Shown here: positions 45,421 through 57,775 of the stretch, in pieces
Layout of the letters: every line of letters starts with the position of its first letter
Position numbering within the stretch: the first letter of the stretch is position 1
Assembly: GCA_020002185.1 (NCBI GenBank)
Contig: CM034541.1
Span: forward strand, 53,528,553-53,592,552
From: Paraescarpia echinospica
Taxonomy: Eukaryota > Annelida > Polychaeta > Sabellida > Siboglinidae
DNA length: 64,000 nt
Direction of reading: 5' to 3'
Notes under the pieces: generated by a model
Told to the model about the DNA's origin: nothing
Database searches by the model: none
What the model saw: only the letters and a program-made list of their open reading frames with translations
Made by a program: the position numbers and the translations under genes

Positions 45421-47220
45421 CATATATCCATCCCTTCTGAGGTATGTGTCGATTTTATTTTTAAACATATTCACACTACTAGCACCCACACAATCATCAG
45501 ACAATCTGTTCCATTCATTCACAGTCCTTTGTGAAAATGAGAACTTTCTTACGTCTAATCTACACTGCTCCTTTACAAATGTAACTTCATGTCCTCTAGT
45601 CTTTCTATCTTTCTTAACTGAAAAAAACATATTTCTATCAATATTTTCATAACCATTCAATATTGTAAACACTTCTATCTGATCTCCTCTCAATCTCCTG
45701 GTCTCTAGTGTTGTTAATCCACATTCTTTTAGGCGTTTTTCATAACTAAGATCCCTCAGTTTTGGTATCATTTTAGTCGCTCTCCTCTGTACTCTTTCTA
45801 GCATATCTATGTCCTTCTTGCGGTATGTCCTCTACGCTTGTATACAATATTCTAAATGAGGCCTAACTATTGTTTTGTACAGCGGTATTATTAGTTCTTT
45901 TTCTTTATATGCTATATTTCGCCTAATCAATCCAAGGATTTGATTTCCCTTTGAAGCTGCAATTCCACACTGCTCTGAAACCTTCATGTCAGCACTAATT
46001 GTCAGCCCTAAGTCTTTTACTTTTACAGTAGTACTTAGTACAGTTCCCCCCATTGTATATTCTACATATTCATTTCCATGTCCTGTGTGAAGGCATTTAC
46101 ATTTCTCAAAATTGAACAACATTTGCCACTTTTCAGACCATTTAATCAATCTGTCAAGATCATCTTGTAAATGCTGTCTATCTACATCACTTTTAATCCT
46201 TCTAAACACTTTTGTATCATCTGCAAATTTCAACACCTTGCTAGCTATATCATCGTCCAAATCGTTTATATATATTAAGAATAATATAGGTCCCAGTACT
46301 GATCCCTGTGGAACCCCACTCAAAACTGATTTCCAGTTTGAAGCCTCCCCATCAACAACTACCCTTTGTCTTCTGTCAATCAGCCATTTTTCTATCCAGT
46401 TAATTATACCATTTCCTATGCCATGGGCCTTTAGTTTAAACAGTAATCTCTGATGTGGCACTTTGTCGAAAGCTTTTTGAAAATCTAAGTAGATGATATC
46501 TACTGGTGATCCATCATCTACCCACTTAGTGATATCTTCCTAAAAACATAACATATTTGTTAAGCATGACCTCGCTTTTAGAAACCCATGTTGAGATGGG
46601 TTTATCAAGTTATGTTTAACAAGAAAATCCACCATGTGATCTTTAATTAGTCTTTCTAATAATTTACAAATCACCGATGTTAAACTAACTGGTCTATAAT
46701 TATTTGACTTGTTTCTCGAACCTTTTTTAAATAACGGTATAATGTTTGCTTTTTTCCATTCTAAAGGAACCACTCCCTCTTCTAATGACAAGTTGAAAAC
46801 TGTTGCAAGCGGTATGCTAATTTGTTCTACAATTTCCACTAGTAGTTTGGGTGGAATACCATCCACTCCAGGTGATTTATTTTCCTTCATAGCCCTAATT
46901 TTCTTAGCTACCATTTCTGGGGTTACAATTAACTGTCTTAAATAGTCTGATTCTGCCCCCTTGAACTTAGCCTCTGGTACTGGCAGTGAACTAGTGTCTT
47001 CTCTGGTAAACACTGAACTAAAATACTCATTTAGGTCTTCAGCCATTAAGAATCCTTCTGATATTATATTTCCAGCACTATCTTCTAGAGGACCGACCTT
47101 ATCCTGAACTTTCTGTTTGCTTCGAACATACGCATAAAAACTCTTGCTGTCATGTTTTATATTACAAGCTAATTTATGTTCATAGCTTCTCTTTGAATTT
47201 CTAATTTCAGCTGTAGCCAT
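45421..47220 (-). pseudogene. LINE reverse transcriptase and C-terminal domain, with in-frame stops
   Basis: The fingers region shows NNYRPVSLTSVICKLLERLI; motif A is YLDFQKAFDKV; motif B is SGVPQGSVLGPILFLIYIND; motif C is FADD (Phe for the usual Tyr, as in many jockey-superfamily elements). The C-terminal part has LERVQRRATKMI and FSQRTVNEWNRL. The frame is continuous but interrupted by TAG near 46540 (after NMLCF) and near 45832, where a Trp is usual (CIQA-stop-RTYRKKDID). These two stops and the missing 5' end make it non-functional. Confidence 0.92.
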
Positions 47221-47543
47221 TTAGTGCTTCTTTATAAATGCTTGTAGTCTTCAATACGCTGTGTACCGCCTATATGACTTCACATCATTTGTTTATACTT
47301 AATTTTTCTAATGGCTTCTTCGATAAGTATTTCTTTTCTGGTCCGCTTCCTTTGTTTTTGAAGGGAACAAATTTATCTATGATGCACTTCTATTTCATTC
47401 TTTAAGATATTCCAGCATTCTGTTGCTGTCTTATTCTTTAGTGTAATATTCCAGTCTATCTTTTACAACATTTCTCATTTCCTATATCTTCCTTTGTGGA
47501 AATTTCTCCTCAACTGCTTTTTATTATTTCTTTTCTCTTACTC

Positions 47544-48038
47544 TTACTTCTTTGATGGTAAATGTATCTGGTTGTGATCACTACTTCCCAGAGGCTCACA
47601 TAATTTAACATTGTCAACTAATTCATTCTGTGAGGACAAAACTAAGTCTAATACATTCTCTCCCCTGGTTGGTTCTAGCACATGTTGAGAAAGGAAACTA
47701 TCTTGTACTAAAACTAAAAACTTGTGGTCCTCACTACCCATACTCTGTAGAGATTTCCATTTTATATGCCCATGATTAAAATCCCCCATAATAACACAGT
47801 CCCGTTTGCTCACTTCCCTTATAGCGTTTTGTATTTTTTCATTCTCTTCTATGCTTATGTTTGGACTTCGATAAACTAATCCAACCGTTAACGTTGAGTT
47901 TCCTGTAACTATGTTACACCAAACAGCTTCTTCGCAATCTGCTTCTCTGTCTAATTTTATTTCATAAGCCTGGATAGATTCTTTAATATATAAAATAACT
48001 CCACCTCCCCTTCTTCCTATTCTATCTTTCCTAAACAT
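47544..48038 (-). pseudogene. LINE endonuclease domain, partial
   Basis: The peptide starts RKDRIGRRGGGVILYIKE and contains GLVYRSPN, a VIMGDFNH active-site motif and GSSDHNQI, the hallmarks of the exonuclease-endonuclease-phosphatase fold of LINE proteins. The first part of the domain is lost at the 5' truncation. The frame breaks after 47544, before the reverse transcriptase. Confidence 0.88.
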
Positions 48039-48051
48039 TACATATCCTGTC

Positions 48052-48327
48052 AGATTACAGAATGATAACTGACATAACAGTGAAAATGCTGTATATATTC
48101 TTGTTTACAACCGGTTTGTTTACACAGCAGAAAGTAATGTTTATGCAATATTATGTATCATGTGTATCATGTTATGTAAACATTACTGCTGGCTTCAAAT
48201 CTTATGTAAAGTCATATCTGTTACACTTAACTTATTACCATACTTTCATGGTTCAGCCTTTAGTTAAATTCTATACACTTCACACAACAACAAAATAGTT
48301 TTAACAATTAAAATTTCAGATAGTCAT
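48052..48327 (+). repeat. ~375-bp repeat, copy 1, right part
   Basis: GATTACAGAATGATAACTG onward matches copy 2 from about 48422. It includes an inverted motif (GTAATGTTTA ... TAAACATTAC). Confidence 0.85.
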
Positions 48328-48364
48328 AACTACTGACCATGAATGATAAAGATGCAGAACAATG

Positions 48365-48395
<31 letters not shown>

Positions 48396-48705
48396 GTGTT
48401 ATGTTGTGTAATGTTATTTACATTAAGATTACATAATGATAACTGTCATAACAGTAAAAATGCTGTAAATATTCTTGTTTACAACTGATTTGTTTACAAA
48501 ACAGACAGTAGTGTTTACACAATTTTATGTATCATGTGTAACGTTATGTAAACACTACTGCTGGCTTCAAAACTTATGTAAAGTCATATCTGTTACACTT
48601 AACTTATTACCATACTTCCATGGTTCAGCCTTTAAGTCAAACTCTATACACTTCACGAAACACCAACATATTTTTCACCATTAAAATTTCAGATATTCAT
48701 AACTA
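48328..48705 (+). repeat. ~375-bp repeat, copy 2, uninterrupted
   Basis: A complete tandem copy, including an (AT)n run at 48368-48393. It serves as the empty-site reference for the LINE insertion. Confidence 0.85.
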
Positions 48706-48794
48706 CGTTGCGAAAGTAACATTGGGCAGTGAATCAAAATAAAAAGCTACAGTTGGCTAATTTCTTTCAGTCTTCATGCAGCCATACGAATGAA

Positions 48795-49208
48795 AATGTG
48801 TTCTTACTGTGGCCCATTCATGTGTGAATGAATGTATCTAAATGTGTTCTTACTGTGGCCCATTCATGTGTGAATGAATGTATCTAAATGTGTTCTTACT
48901 GTGGCCCATTCATGTGTGAATGAATGCATCTCAATGTGTTCTTACTGTGGCCCATTCATGTGTGAATGAATGTATCTAAATGTGTTCTTACTGTGGCCCA
49001 TTCATGTGTGAATGAATGTATCTAAATGTGTTCTTACTGTGGCCCATTCATGTGTGAATGAATGTATCTAAGTGTGTTCTTACTGTGGCCATTTCATGTG
49101 TGAATGAATGTATCTAAATGTGTTCTTACTGTGGCCCATTCATGTGTGAATGAATGTATCTAAATGTGTTCTTACTGTGGCCCATTCATGTGTGAATGAA
49201 TGAATATA
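48795..49208. repeat. minisatellite, 46 bp x 9
   Basis: The unit is AATGTGTTCTTACTGTGGCC, then CATTCATGTGTGAATGAATGTATCTA. The copies are nearly identical. CATTCA and TGAATG inside the unit are complementary. Confidence 0.95.
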
Positions 49209-52200
49209 AATGAACAAACCTTAATGTTGCTCATTCATTCAATGTGAATGAATAAACAAATGACTGAATGAACAAACAGAACTGAAATAAATGTGTTTCT
49301 TACTGTGGCCCAGGGGAACAAAACAGAGAAACACTGCACACTCTCATCAGTGTGGGAATAGAAGTTTATCCTTAACATGCGGACAGGTCAAGTGCTTTCC
49401 CTGGTGAGAGGACACTGCCCTGGTCTTCCTTGTGTCACCCACTGTGACCCTGTCACATGCACACCTAGCCCATCTGCCATCTTTAATATCGGTTATCACC
49501 ACCTACATGGCTTCTGGCTGGGCCACTTGGAAAGAGGATAGGTTGGTGTACATCAGACTTCTAATAACCAGCAGTAGTTCATTAACCTTTATTACTGCCT
49601 GCCATTCATGTGGACATTGTCCCCAATATGTCATGCTCAACCATGACATCAGACATATTTAATCTTCGCAAAGAATTATTTCATAAGCATTATGTATAGG
49701 GCCAGAACAATAGAAACGTTTATCAGGTTTTCTTACATATTGGTAAACTTTAAGAATAAGGCTATAAATCTGGGGCATGTGACATATCTATAATGTTCTG
49801 GTAAACATTATGAGTGGTGCAACTTAGGGACATATGACATAGGTTATCCTTGCAAGTTCTTGTAAACATTAAGAATAGGGTCACAAACTTACGGACATTA
49901 TACTTTTGTATAATGTTTACCAAAACATTATGAATAGCACCATCGTATTAGGAACATTTGACAGAATTCTTTGTGAAAATAACCCGTGTCATGTTGACCC
50001 TCAACTACACTTCTACCTCCGTCTTTATTTACACACAACATTTAAATTGTACAGCATTCAAAAACCTTTCACAGTGCAACACAATGTCTAGACACACTAA
50101 CCAGGAGACTTGTAAAACAGCGATGAAAGGCACATTTATCAGAGCACACATCTTGATACCAGTGCATAAATACACGAGATATACATTAGATACCATGAAA
50201 TCCATAAAATCCAAGTTTTTACCGTGGCGACAAGGGTGTGACAATGCTCATACACTGTGTGCTCTGTAAACACATACGTCACGTTGTCAATGAGCAGGTG
50301 GGTGGGACACATGCACCGGTGTAAAAAACATTGATGTGACGTCAACAGGTTACACACTGCGGGTGTTAAAGTCGCAGATTGAATGAAGCACCCTGTGTAG
50401 ATCCAGCCCCTTTATCGTTGAAATAGTTAAATAAATAAAATTTCCATAAAGAACTGCTTAGCAAAGCCCATCTGACGTATCAGCTGGTGACAATTAAAAG
50501 TATGTAATCTGGCCGTTTTATCGTAAAATCAAATTATATCTCGCATACTACGAATTGACCATCCAACTGTTCTTGATGAACAACAATTTTGTTCACAAAA
50601 TCTCACCATTACCCGTTTATTCCGATATGAAAACATGAACCTGTTTTTTTTAGAGAATTCAAGTGGGGCCAAAAGCAATCAATGTTAAAAAAAAGGATAA
50701 ATATCTGATACATTAAAACAATTAATGTAAATATTAAAATAAATAAAACAAAAACTGAGTAAAACAAATACATTTTAATTAAGGACTTGAAACTGATTTA
50801 CAAACCATAAATCTGAATCCATATTAGTTGAAACATTTTCTCCACCCGATTTTATAGTTTCTACAATATTTTTAGTTTTACACTAACAACGTGACCCTTC
50901 CTTCAAGTGTCCAGTGTTGAACTAATCACCGTGATTTCGACAAAATGAATAGCATGTGCATCCTTCACATCAAATGACGTCAACTGACTAAGATCTAGAC
51001 TATGACGTCAAATGCACTTGGTACGTGAGCCTCAGGCTGTGCTATTTATTAACAGCACTGACAGTGAGCACCCTTGGTCACACAATACTGTTGACAGGGC
51101 TGCGGTTGACAGGGCTGTGACCAGGGCACATAAAATTGTACTGGTAAACAGGCATCATTAATCACTCCTGCAGCACACTGCAAGACTTGCATGTCACATG
51201 AACATTACTTACGTAACATGAACATTACTTACGGTGTCTACCATGGGTAGAAAACAAACATCAGCGGTGAAAGATACATCGGGAGGGGAGTGGACAGTGT
51301 GTAAAGGGTTGGGGGCTTCAAGCTGCACCAAAGGTCATATCACCATGTAGTAGCAGGGGGCAGTGTCAGTACACTCAGTACTGCAAAAAGGTCACACCAC
51401 CATATTGTGGCTAGGGGTAATGAGTCTTCAAAGTTCCAGAATATGTACAAGACGACACAACCAGAATCGGATACATACAAAACACCAAAACTAGAACATG
51501 TTACAAGACACCAGAATGAGAAAGTATTACAAGAAACCAGAACATCTTACAAGTCACCAGACCATGTTAAGCATTGTTATAACTAACAAGACACTAGAAC
51601 CAGAACATGTTAAAAGACACCAGACCATGTTAATTTTATAACTAACAAGACACTAGAACCAGAACATGTTACAAGACACCAGACCATGTTAATGTTATAA
51701 CTAACAAGACACTAGAACCAGAACATGTTACAAGACACCAGAACATGTTATAACTTACAAGAAACCAGAACCAGAAAGTTACTAGAAACCACAACCGGAA
51801 TCTGCTATAAGAAACCACAACCGGAATATACTACAAGACACCAGCAACAAGATAACCTTCATCTAGAAGCAATGACAACAGCAACAAGATAACCTTCATC
51901 TAGAAGCAATGACAACAGCAGTGGGACTGTTGCATCTGTCATATGGACATCAACTATATCAGGAAAGATCACTTGATGACTACCAGCTGCTTATCAGTAT
52001 GCGTGGGCGAGCATATAGTCATGCACACGAGCATGCAAACATGCACTCGTTAACATACAGACGTGTTGGCAGGCTGATGTGCAACAGCACAGCACTACAC
52101 ATTCCATGCAACAGGACAAACTGTGTACATAGCTCAAACGAATCTTGCAACAAAACATACCCAGCAGGGCCAATCAAACCAACCCTGCAAGCTGTGCACA

Positions 52201-52882
52201 AATTGTCAGCACTAAATGCGTATAATTTAATAACAATACTTCTTTATTGGCTTCGCTTCTTGCAAACATTGAACTGACTTGGTGCAAACTACTTCTATGT
52301 ACAAAGACTTGGCTGGGTGTAGTTCTACGAAGCCCTTGGGGGTTCAAGTACCTGGATGCTCTGTGCACTATGGATATCTGCTGTCACCAGGTAAAATCTG
52401 CATAAAATCAAGCAGAATATCTTGGAAGCATTTGCACTACAAAAACCTGTCAAATATACTCAAAATCATTGGTTAATACTGGTATTTGGATGCACTATTA
52501 GTATACTTGTCTAGATGCTGTTGTGTCATTTTATGAAAATTTCATAAAGATTATTGCAAATGTTTTTTTGTTATGATTTCGGCTCAAGTAATACAGAAAT
52601 CAGTTTTTCTCGTGCCAATACGTTCTTGAATGATATGGTAGGCCGCCACCGCGAAATAATCATTTTGTTATTGCCATCTTGGATAAACAAATATGGCCAC
52701 CACATTAAACATATTCAATTATTTCTCAGCTTCTAGCCCCCGTACAAGTTTGGGGGTAAGGAACACAGTTCTAACGTCAACATTAAATTTATAGTGCTCA
52801 GGTACTTTGAATTTGAAGATGGCTGTCATGCCAAATTCTCATATCTCTCCACATTCGCCTTAGTGTGTATGCCGACTATGCT
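49209..52882. other. no gene seen
   Basis: Contains degenerate ACACCAGA-CATGTTA repeats (51430-51840) and a 37-bp duplication (AGCAACAAGATAACCTTCAT, 51843-51915). Short frames here show no family. The missing ELL N-terminal exon was not found. Confidence 0.45.
51430..51915. repeat. degenerate ~60-bp tandem repeat plus 37-bp duplication
   Basis: Repeated blocks of AGAACATGTTACAAGACACC, ATGTTAA.TTATAACTAACAAG and ACTAGAACC, with variable spacing, followed by two copies of a 37-bp unit ending TCTAGAAGCAATGACAAC. Confidence 0.75.
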
Positions 52883-53014
52883 CTATGAATCTCCCCTGTT
52901 GTTACATAAAATCTTCTCTAGATCACGCAGAATGTTGTCAACGGTGACGTCTGGAGACTTGATGAAGGATAGAATATCACTTATCAGAATGTACTGTTGC
53001 CGCTCAAACAACAC
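52883..53014 (-). CDS. probable terminal exon of an unidentified gene
   Basis: On the minus strand, AATAATAG|GTGTTG could be an acceptor. The only frame open from it encodes 43 residues with a protein-like, amphipathic composition (FERQQYILISDILSFIKS, then PDVTVDNILRDLEKILCNNRG) and ends at TAG 52883-52885. The other two frames stop at once. I do not recognise the family. It could be the helical C-terminus of an intracellular protein whose other exons lie at higher coordinates, or a gene nested in the first ELL intron. Confidence 0.4.
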   Translation of the reverse strand: MLFERQQYILISDILSFIKSPDVTVDNILRDLEKILCNNRGDS

Positions 53015-54751
53015 CTATTATTAGAAAGAATCAATGACAAATAGGTTTCAAGTGTTCATTCACTGATTAAATGTACTGAAGAGAGAACGCGTGATGGACC
53101 GTGTGGTGGACCGATAGTGTGACAGCGTCATGATAATGTTACTGCAAATTCATGAACAGATAACAATCAAAATATGTTTTAAATCTGTGGTTCACAAAAC
53201 AGAGTTTGGTGGGCAAAATGCTATAACAGATGCAAAGTTTATTTAAGTAGATGCAACACATGCAAAGTTTATTTACTCTTGTTAATTTATTAATATATTT
53301 TTAATTATTATTTATTTTTCTTGTAACTTAATTAATCTATAACTAATTTATATATTATTTTAATTGTTCTATAATGTATATATATTGTGAGCGCAATGAT
53401 TAACTATTAGTTAGAGATCACGTGGTAAAATAACCTAATTTATTATTATTAACTACAATTAACAATGACCTTATTATTTGTTTTATTATTATTATATATC
53501 ATTATATATTATTATTTGTTTTATTTATTTATATATTATATTTTATCATTTTATTATTATTTATAAATAATTATTTATTTATTATTTTTATAATTTATTT
53601 TATTTATATTATTAACATTAGACAATAAAAATCCGGGACTTTACACCATTAACATGCAAAATGGTACAATTACCTACCTAGCCAGATATATGATTAACTA
53701 GTTTCAAGACAAATAAAAAACAGTTTATTTTAAATCAATCACGTCATGTAAAACTAAAAAGTCATTCTACCTCTGTACGCACTGTGTAGTGCCAGTGCTT
53801 TTTAATAATAGCGTTCTTTTTAACCAGTCAAGCCTGTGCAACCAGTCAAGCCACAAACTCGTCCAGGCACTGTCTTTCAGTTTCAATCAACCAAACACCC
53901 ATATTGCTGTCATTACGTGTATTGCTGTCATTACACAAGCTAGATTGACTAGCCAGAGTTATTTTACGACCATCCTACTTTGTGGAGGATGTATATCTAT
54001 GCTTGGTGCCAGCACTGAATGAAGTCATTGGACCTTCTTTTGTATTCATCCGCCATCATAAAGAGTGCCTAGGAAAGTAAGGACTGCGTGAATGTTTCTC
54101 AGCACTTTCGCGTCAGATAAATTAGGAGTTAATGTTTTCTGTACAACTGCGTTAGGTCTATCAATTGTTGGCAATGAATAGAGGGTTATCGCTTGCGTAG
54201 ATCAGCACAGTGGTTATTCTGCAGAATACACCAACAATTCAAAATCAGCACCCGCTTTGGGTAAAACCGAGCCGTAACAGGCTTTTTAAATCAATAAACA
54301 CTTTTTTTACAATTAACCCCATGTAATTTGCACAAAATATAGCAAGCCTGGGATATATTACTATTTATAACACCATAACAAAATTTGAAATTGAAATAAC
54401 CACATCAGTGCTATTCAACACAGGAAGCTAAAGAATTGATCAGGGGCCGATATAACTCAATTATATCACCAACTCCACACTATTACAGTAATGGTCGTCA
54501 TGGTAATCCATTTGAAGCTATTGCATCACTGGTCATGTGACCGCCAACAGGCAGGAAGCCACAAGACTACGGGAAATGAATGAGACTAATAGAACAATAT
54601 TCCAAGAACTACTTCCTTCATTTCATCTGATGTTTCATTGTTAGTCAGATAATAAATTACATCACGTGACTAGTGTTGTCTGTGCGCCTTCACACAACTA
54701 GCGGGTCACAGACAGTAACCACCACTCCGTGTGAATCCATCGCACGTTATA
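53015..54751. other. no gene seen
   Basis: Includes an extremely A+T-rich block (53260-53640). No exon recognised. Confidence 0.5.
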
Positions 54752-54992
54752 TATTTACCCCCTGGGTGGGGTATTTTAGTTTTTTTTACTTCCCTTGACA
54801 TAGGCACCAGGTTGAGGGATGGGACCTACTGATTTTAGTTTTAGGCCTCACTTACTAGCTTCCCGCACATACCCCAGGTGCCCAATGTTTTCCAAAACGA
54901 CTATGTTGTCGGCCGATTTAGGGTTTGAAGTTTGAACCCAGTATAGTTCTTGGTGACGAGGCGGGTAAAAACCACTGCACCACTGCATCATG
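54752..54992 (-). mobile_element. tRNA-derived SINE, second copy
   Basis: On the minus strand, TGGTGCAGTGG is A-box-like and GGGTTCAAACTTC is B-box-like. A body follows, then a tail resembling the SINE at 1764-1975 (GGGGTAAATAT at the end, CCTATGTCAAGGGAAGT before it). The heads differ between the two copies. Ends are approximate. Confidence 0.5.
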
Positions 54993-56805
54993 CCTGCTTA
55001 TACAGGACTGCTCAGATTCGCCACAATGATGTTGCTTACAGCAATTCGCCAAGAAATCACCAAATAGGGGACCATTTCTCAAACATTCTCATAAGCTTAT
55101 AACCACGATTTTCCTCTTTAAAAATTATTTTGCTCGTTAACAGCAATCTTGTAGTGACATCTGTCAACACCAGGATGTGTCACCAGGACGCTTTCGCTTG
55201 TGTCACAGAACGTGTCCTCTATGGTACAGTGGCAGTTTTCTGCATTTTAAAAATCCTCCTTAAATGTCTCAACAGAGTCTGTTTAATGATCACTAACGAT
55301 TTTCCTTATGAGTTCGTCATCTTGGTGAGACGACCCCCTGGTCATGTGATCCAGAACAACACCAGGCGACTTTATGCAATTAGCCAGATACACATTGGAA
55401 AAAGCAAGAGATCTCCCCCACATAGAGCCATATGGCAGGAGGTTTTTACAAGGTTTAACAAATAACTTCCCATCAATTGGTGGCACATGCATATTCTACC
55501 TGAATTAAGAGTTTAGGTCTATGTCTACATCCGGCCCCACCACGAAATTTTTTTTTGCTTTTTCAATAATGCATTAAGTTAGAATGTACATTCATATGTG
55601 AATTAACTTAACCAAGCCAAAAATGAGAAATTCAACAAACAAAATCAAAAAGTCAAATACGGCAAAAGCAGCAGCTTTTTGTTTGACAGCAGGACTTTGG
55701 GTGGACGTTTAAAAAATAATTGATATCCCATCATATCAGCAGAGATGGAATGTCCGTTTACAATGCCCATCTATGACAATCTATTAGACCACAGAGCATG
55801 TTTCTTGAAACAGGCCTAAGTGCATTTGTTGTGCTTCACAGACAGATAATTTGATCAGTGTTCGCTGACAGGAAGCAAGGGAACTGCGGTGGCTGGTGAG
55901 CCTACGTGCACCCACACCCTTGCGAGATAAAACAATGCTGTTTTTCCAAGAACCACCTTCTATGGTACTGTCACACAACTGTGTCACTGTCAGCTGCATT
56001 AGCCGTACATGACAGATAAATAAATTTTAACTGTTTACATCCCACGATGTACGCTATAAGCTATGGAGTTTTTTAAGTAACTCGTTTAAATAAAGTTAAT
56101 TAGATTACCTTAAAATATTGTTTAGTTTTATGTACCTATCTATTATCATAATAATGACTTAATGTACTACCTGTGGTAGTATTTAACTTCATAATTGTTA
56201 ACGATTCTGTATTTTAAGCGCCTGTGAGTGACCTCTCCTCTAGATTTAAAGCGTTTTATCAATTAATTTATTACCAGTATCTTACTTACTGGTGGATGGC
56301 GTCACATAATCAGAATGGGTACGTTACAGGCTGATTAACCAATCAAACGTATAATACGGATTTACATCAAATTTCAAGTAAAAAAATGCGGATTTCAACC
56401 ACAAAAAAGTGGCATGTGTGAGCATGACTCCTCAGACACGACATGACACAGTTGACATAACACTGACAGGACACTCGGGTCATAGTCCTAGGGACAGTTA
56501 TTATGTAATCAGAACAGGAAGTGGCTCTTCCTTGTTTGTCACATTGACAGTGGCTAAATATACCAGGCCACTAGGACTGTGTGGGGAGGATATAATGAAC
56601 GACAACTCTACACCTTAGCATTCCTACATTCCCCACCATGGGCACAGATGCGGGCACAGACGTTCCCGCAAGTATTTATAAGATTCTTCATCAACTGAGC
56701 TACATATACACTTTATGAGTGGGTGGTAGCATGATTTACTGGTAGATGGTAGTAATATATACGTGTACTATAACATGAGAAAGTACAACGTACACTCCCA
56801 CACTC
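54993..56805. other. no gene seen; possible MITE end
   Basis: GGGGACCATTTCTCAAACATTC (55068) matches the end seen at 11409. A 111-codon + frame follows (55130-55465) but has no recognisable family. The rest is unremarkable. Confidence 0.4.
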
Positions 56806-57775
56806 TGTCACCTCCTCACCAACGGTTTCGACGCAGGTTGCAAATGTATGTCGAAGTGCTTACTACCATCTCTCGAGAATTGCTTGTGTACGAGAAGCAA
56901 TGACGACCAGTGTCTGCAAATGTATTGTCCATGCACTTGTGACATCCAGAATTGATTATGGAAATGCGATGCTGTTTGGTATACCTGACCGTCTGCTGCA
57001 CTGTCTAGAGAGAGTCCAACGGTCAACCGCTCGTGTTGTGATGCAACCGGCGATCTATCACTGCGGTCCTACAACAGCTACACTGGCTCCCAGTGAGAAA
57101 GCGTATCGAGTACAAGTTACTCATGGTTGTACACACGGCACTGTATGCAGGCACGCCAGTGTATCTCGCGTCACTGCTACATCGTCACGCACCACGCAGG
57201 ACCCTACGCTCTGGCGGTGGTCTGCTTCTGGACGTTCCACGCGTGAACCTAGAACGTTATGGTCGCCGGGCGTTTGCATGTGCTGAGCCGACATTGTGGA
57301 ACTCTCTGTCTCTGGAACTACGCGCGATTGAGAACACTAGGCAGTTTGGAAAATTATTGAAGACATTTCTGTTCTCAAACTAATATAATCAGACATCATT
57401 TAACCTTTGCATTATTCATGCATATAGTTTTAATAAATTTTTAGTCTTATTTATCTCAAAATCACATTTTAGTATCTAATCAAATTATTTAATGTAAATT
57501 AGGCTTTTATTTTATTTTTATTTTTTCCCAGTAGGTTCAGCTGTTCAGCACTTTTGCTAATCATTTATTTTATCATTCCATTTACCCGTAATTTTACTAT
57601 ACTTAGGTTTATATATATATATATATATACAGTATATACTAGGATATTGTTTGCTAATTTTATTTATTTTCTTATTTATTTCTCTTAAATGTGTTTTTAT
57701 GCTTCTTAGATGATTGCCGATTTGTAAACACCCGGATTTGATGGTGTATAAATAAAGTTTATTATTATTATCTTG
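56806..57775 (+). mobile_element. LINE 3' end (CR1/L2-type), decayed
   Basis: The + strand encodes the reverse transcriptase C-terminal region in broken frames. One frame carries CRSAYYHLSRIACVREAM, VHALVTSRIDYGNAM and LERVQRSTARVV. After a frameshift come RKRIEYKLLMVVHTALY and AEPTLWNSLSLELR, ending at a stop at 57381-57383. About 390 bases of 3' UTR end in a TTATTATTA tail. It belongs to a different LINE family from 45331-48051. Confidence 0.85.
57610..57629. repeat. (AT)n microsatellite
   Basis: A short AT run within the 3' UTR of the LINE remnant. Confidence 0.85.

Larger units (their letters stand above)
45331..48051 (-). mobile_element. LINE (CR1/L2/jockey-type), 5'-truncated
   Basis: A minus-strand element flanked by AGATT at 45326-45330 and 48052-48056. 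Its limits are fixed because it interrupts a repeat whose uninterrupted copy lies at 48328-48705. It encodes part of an apurinic-type endonuclease and a reverse transcriptase and lacks ORF1 and the endonuclease N-terminus. It is inactive because of stops and the truncation. Confidence 0.9.

Noticed and set aside
55130..55465. 111-codon plus frame
   Set aside because: No family signature; it follows a probable MITE end and may be element-derived noncoding sequence.
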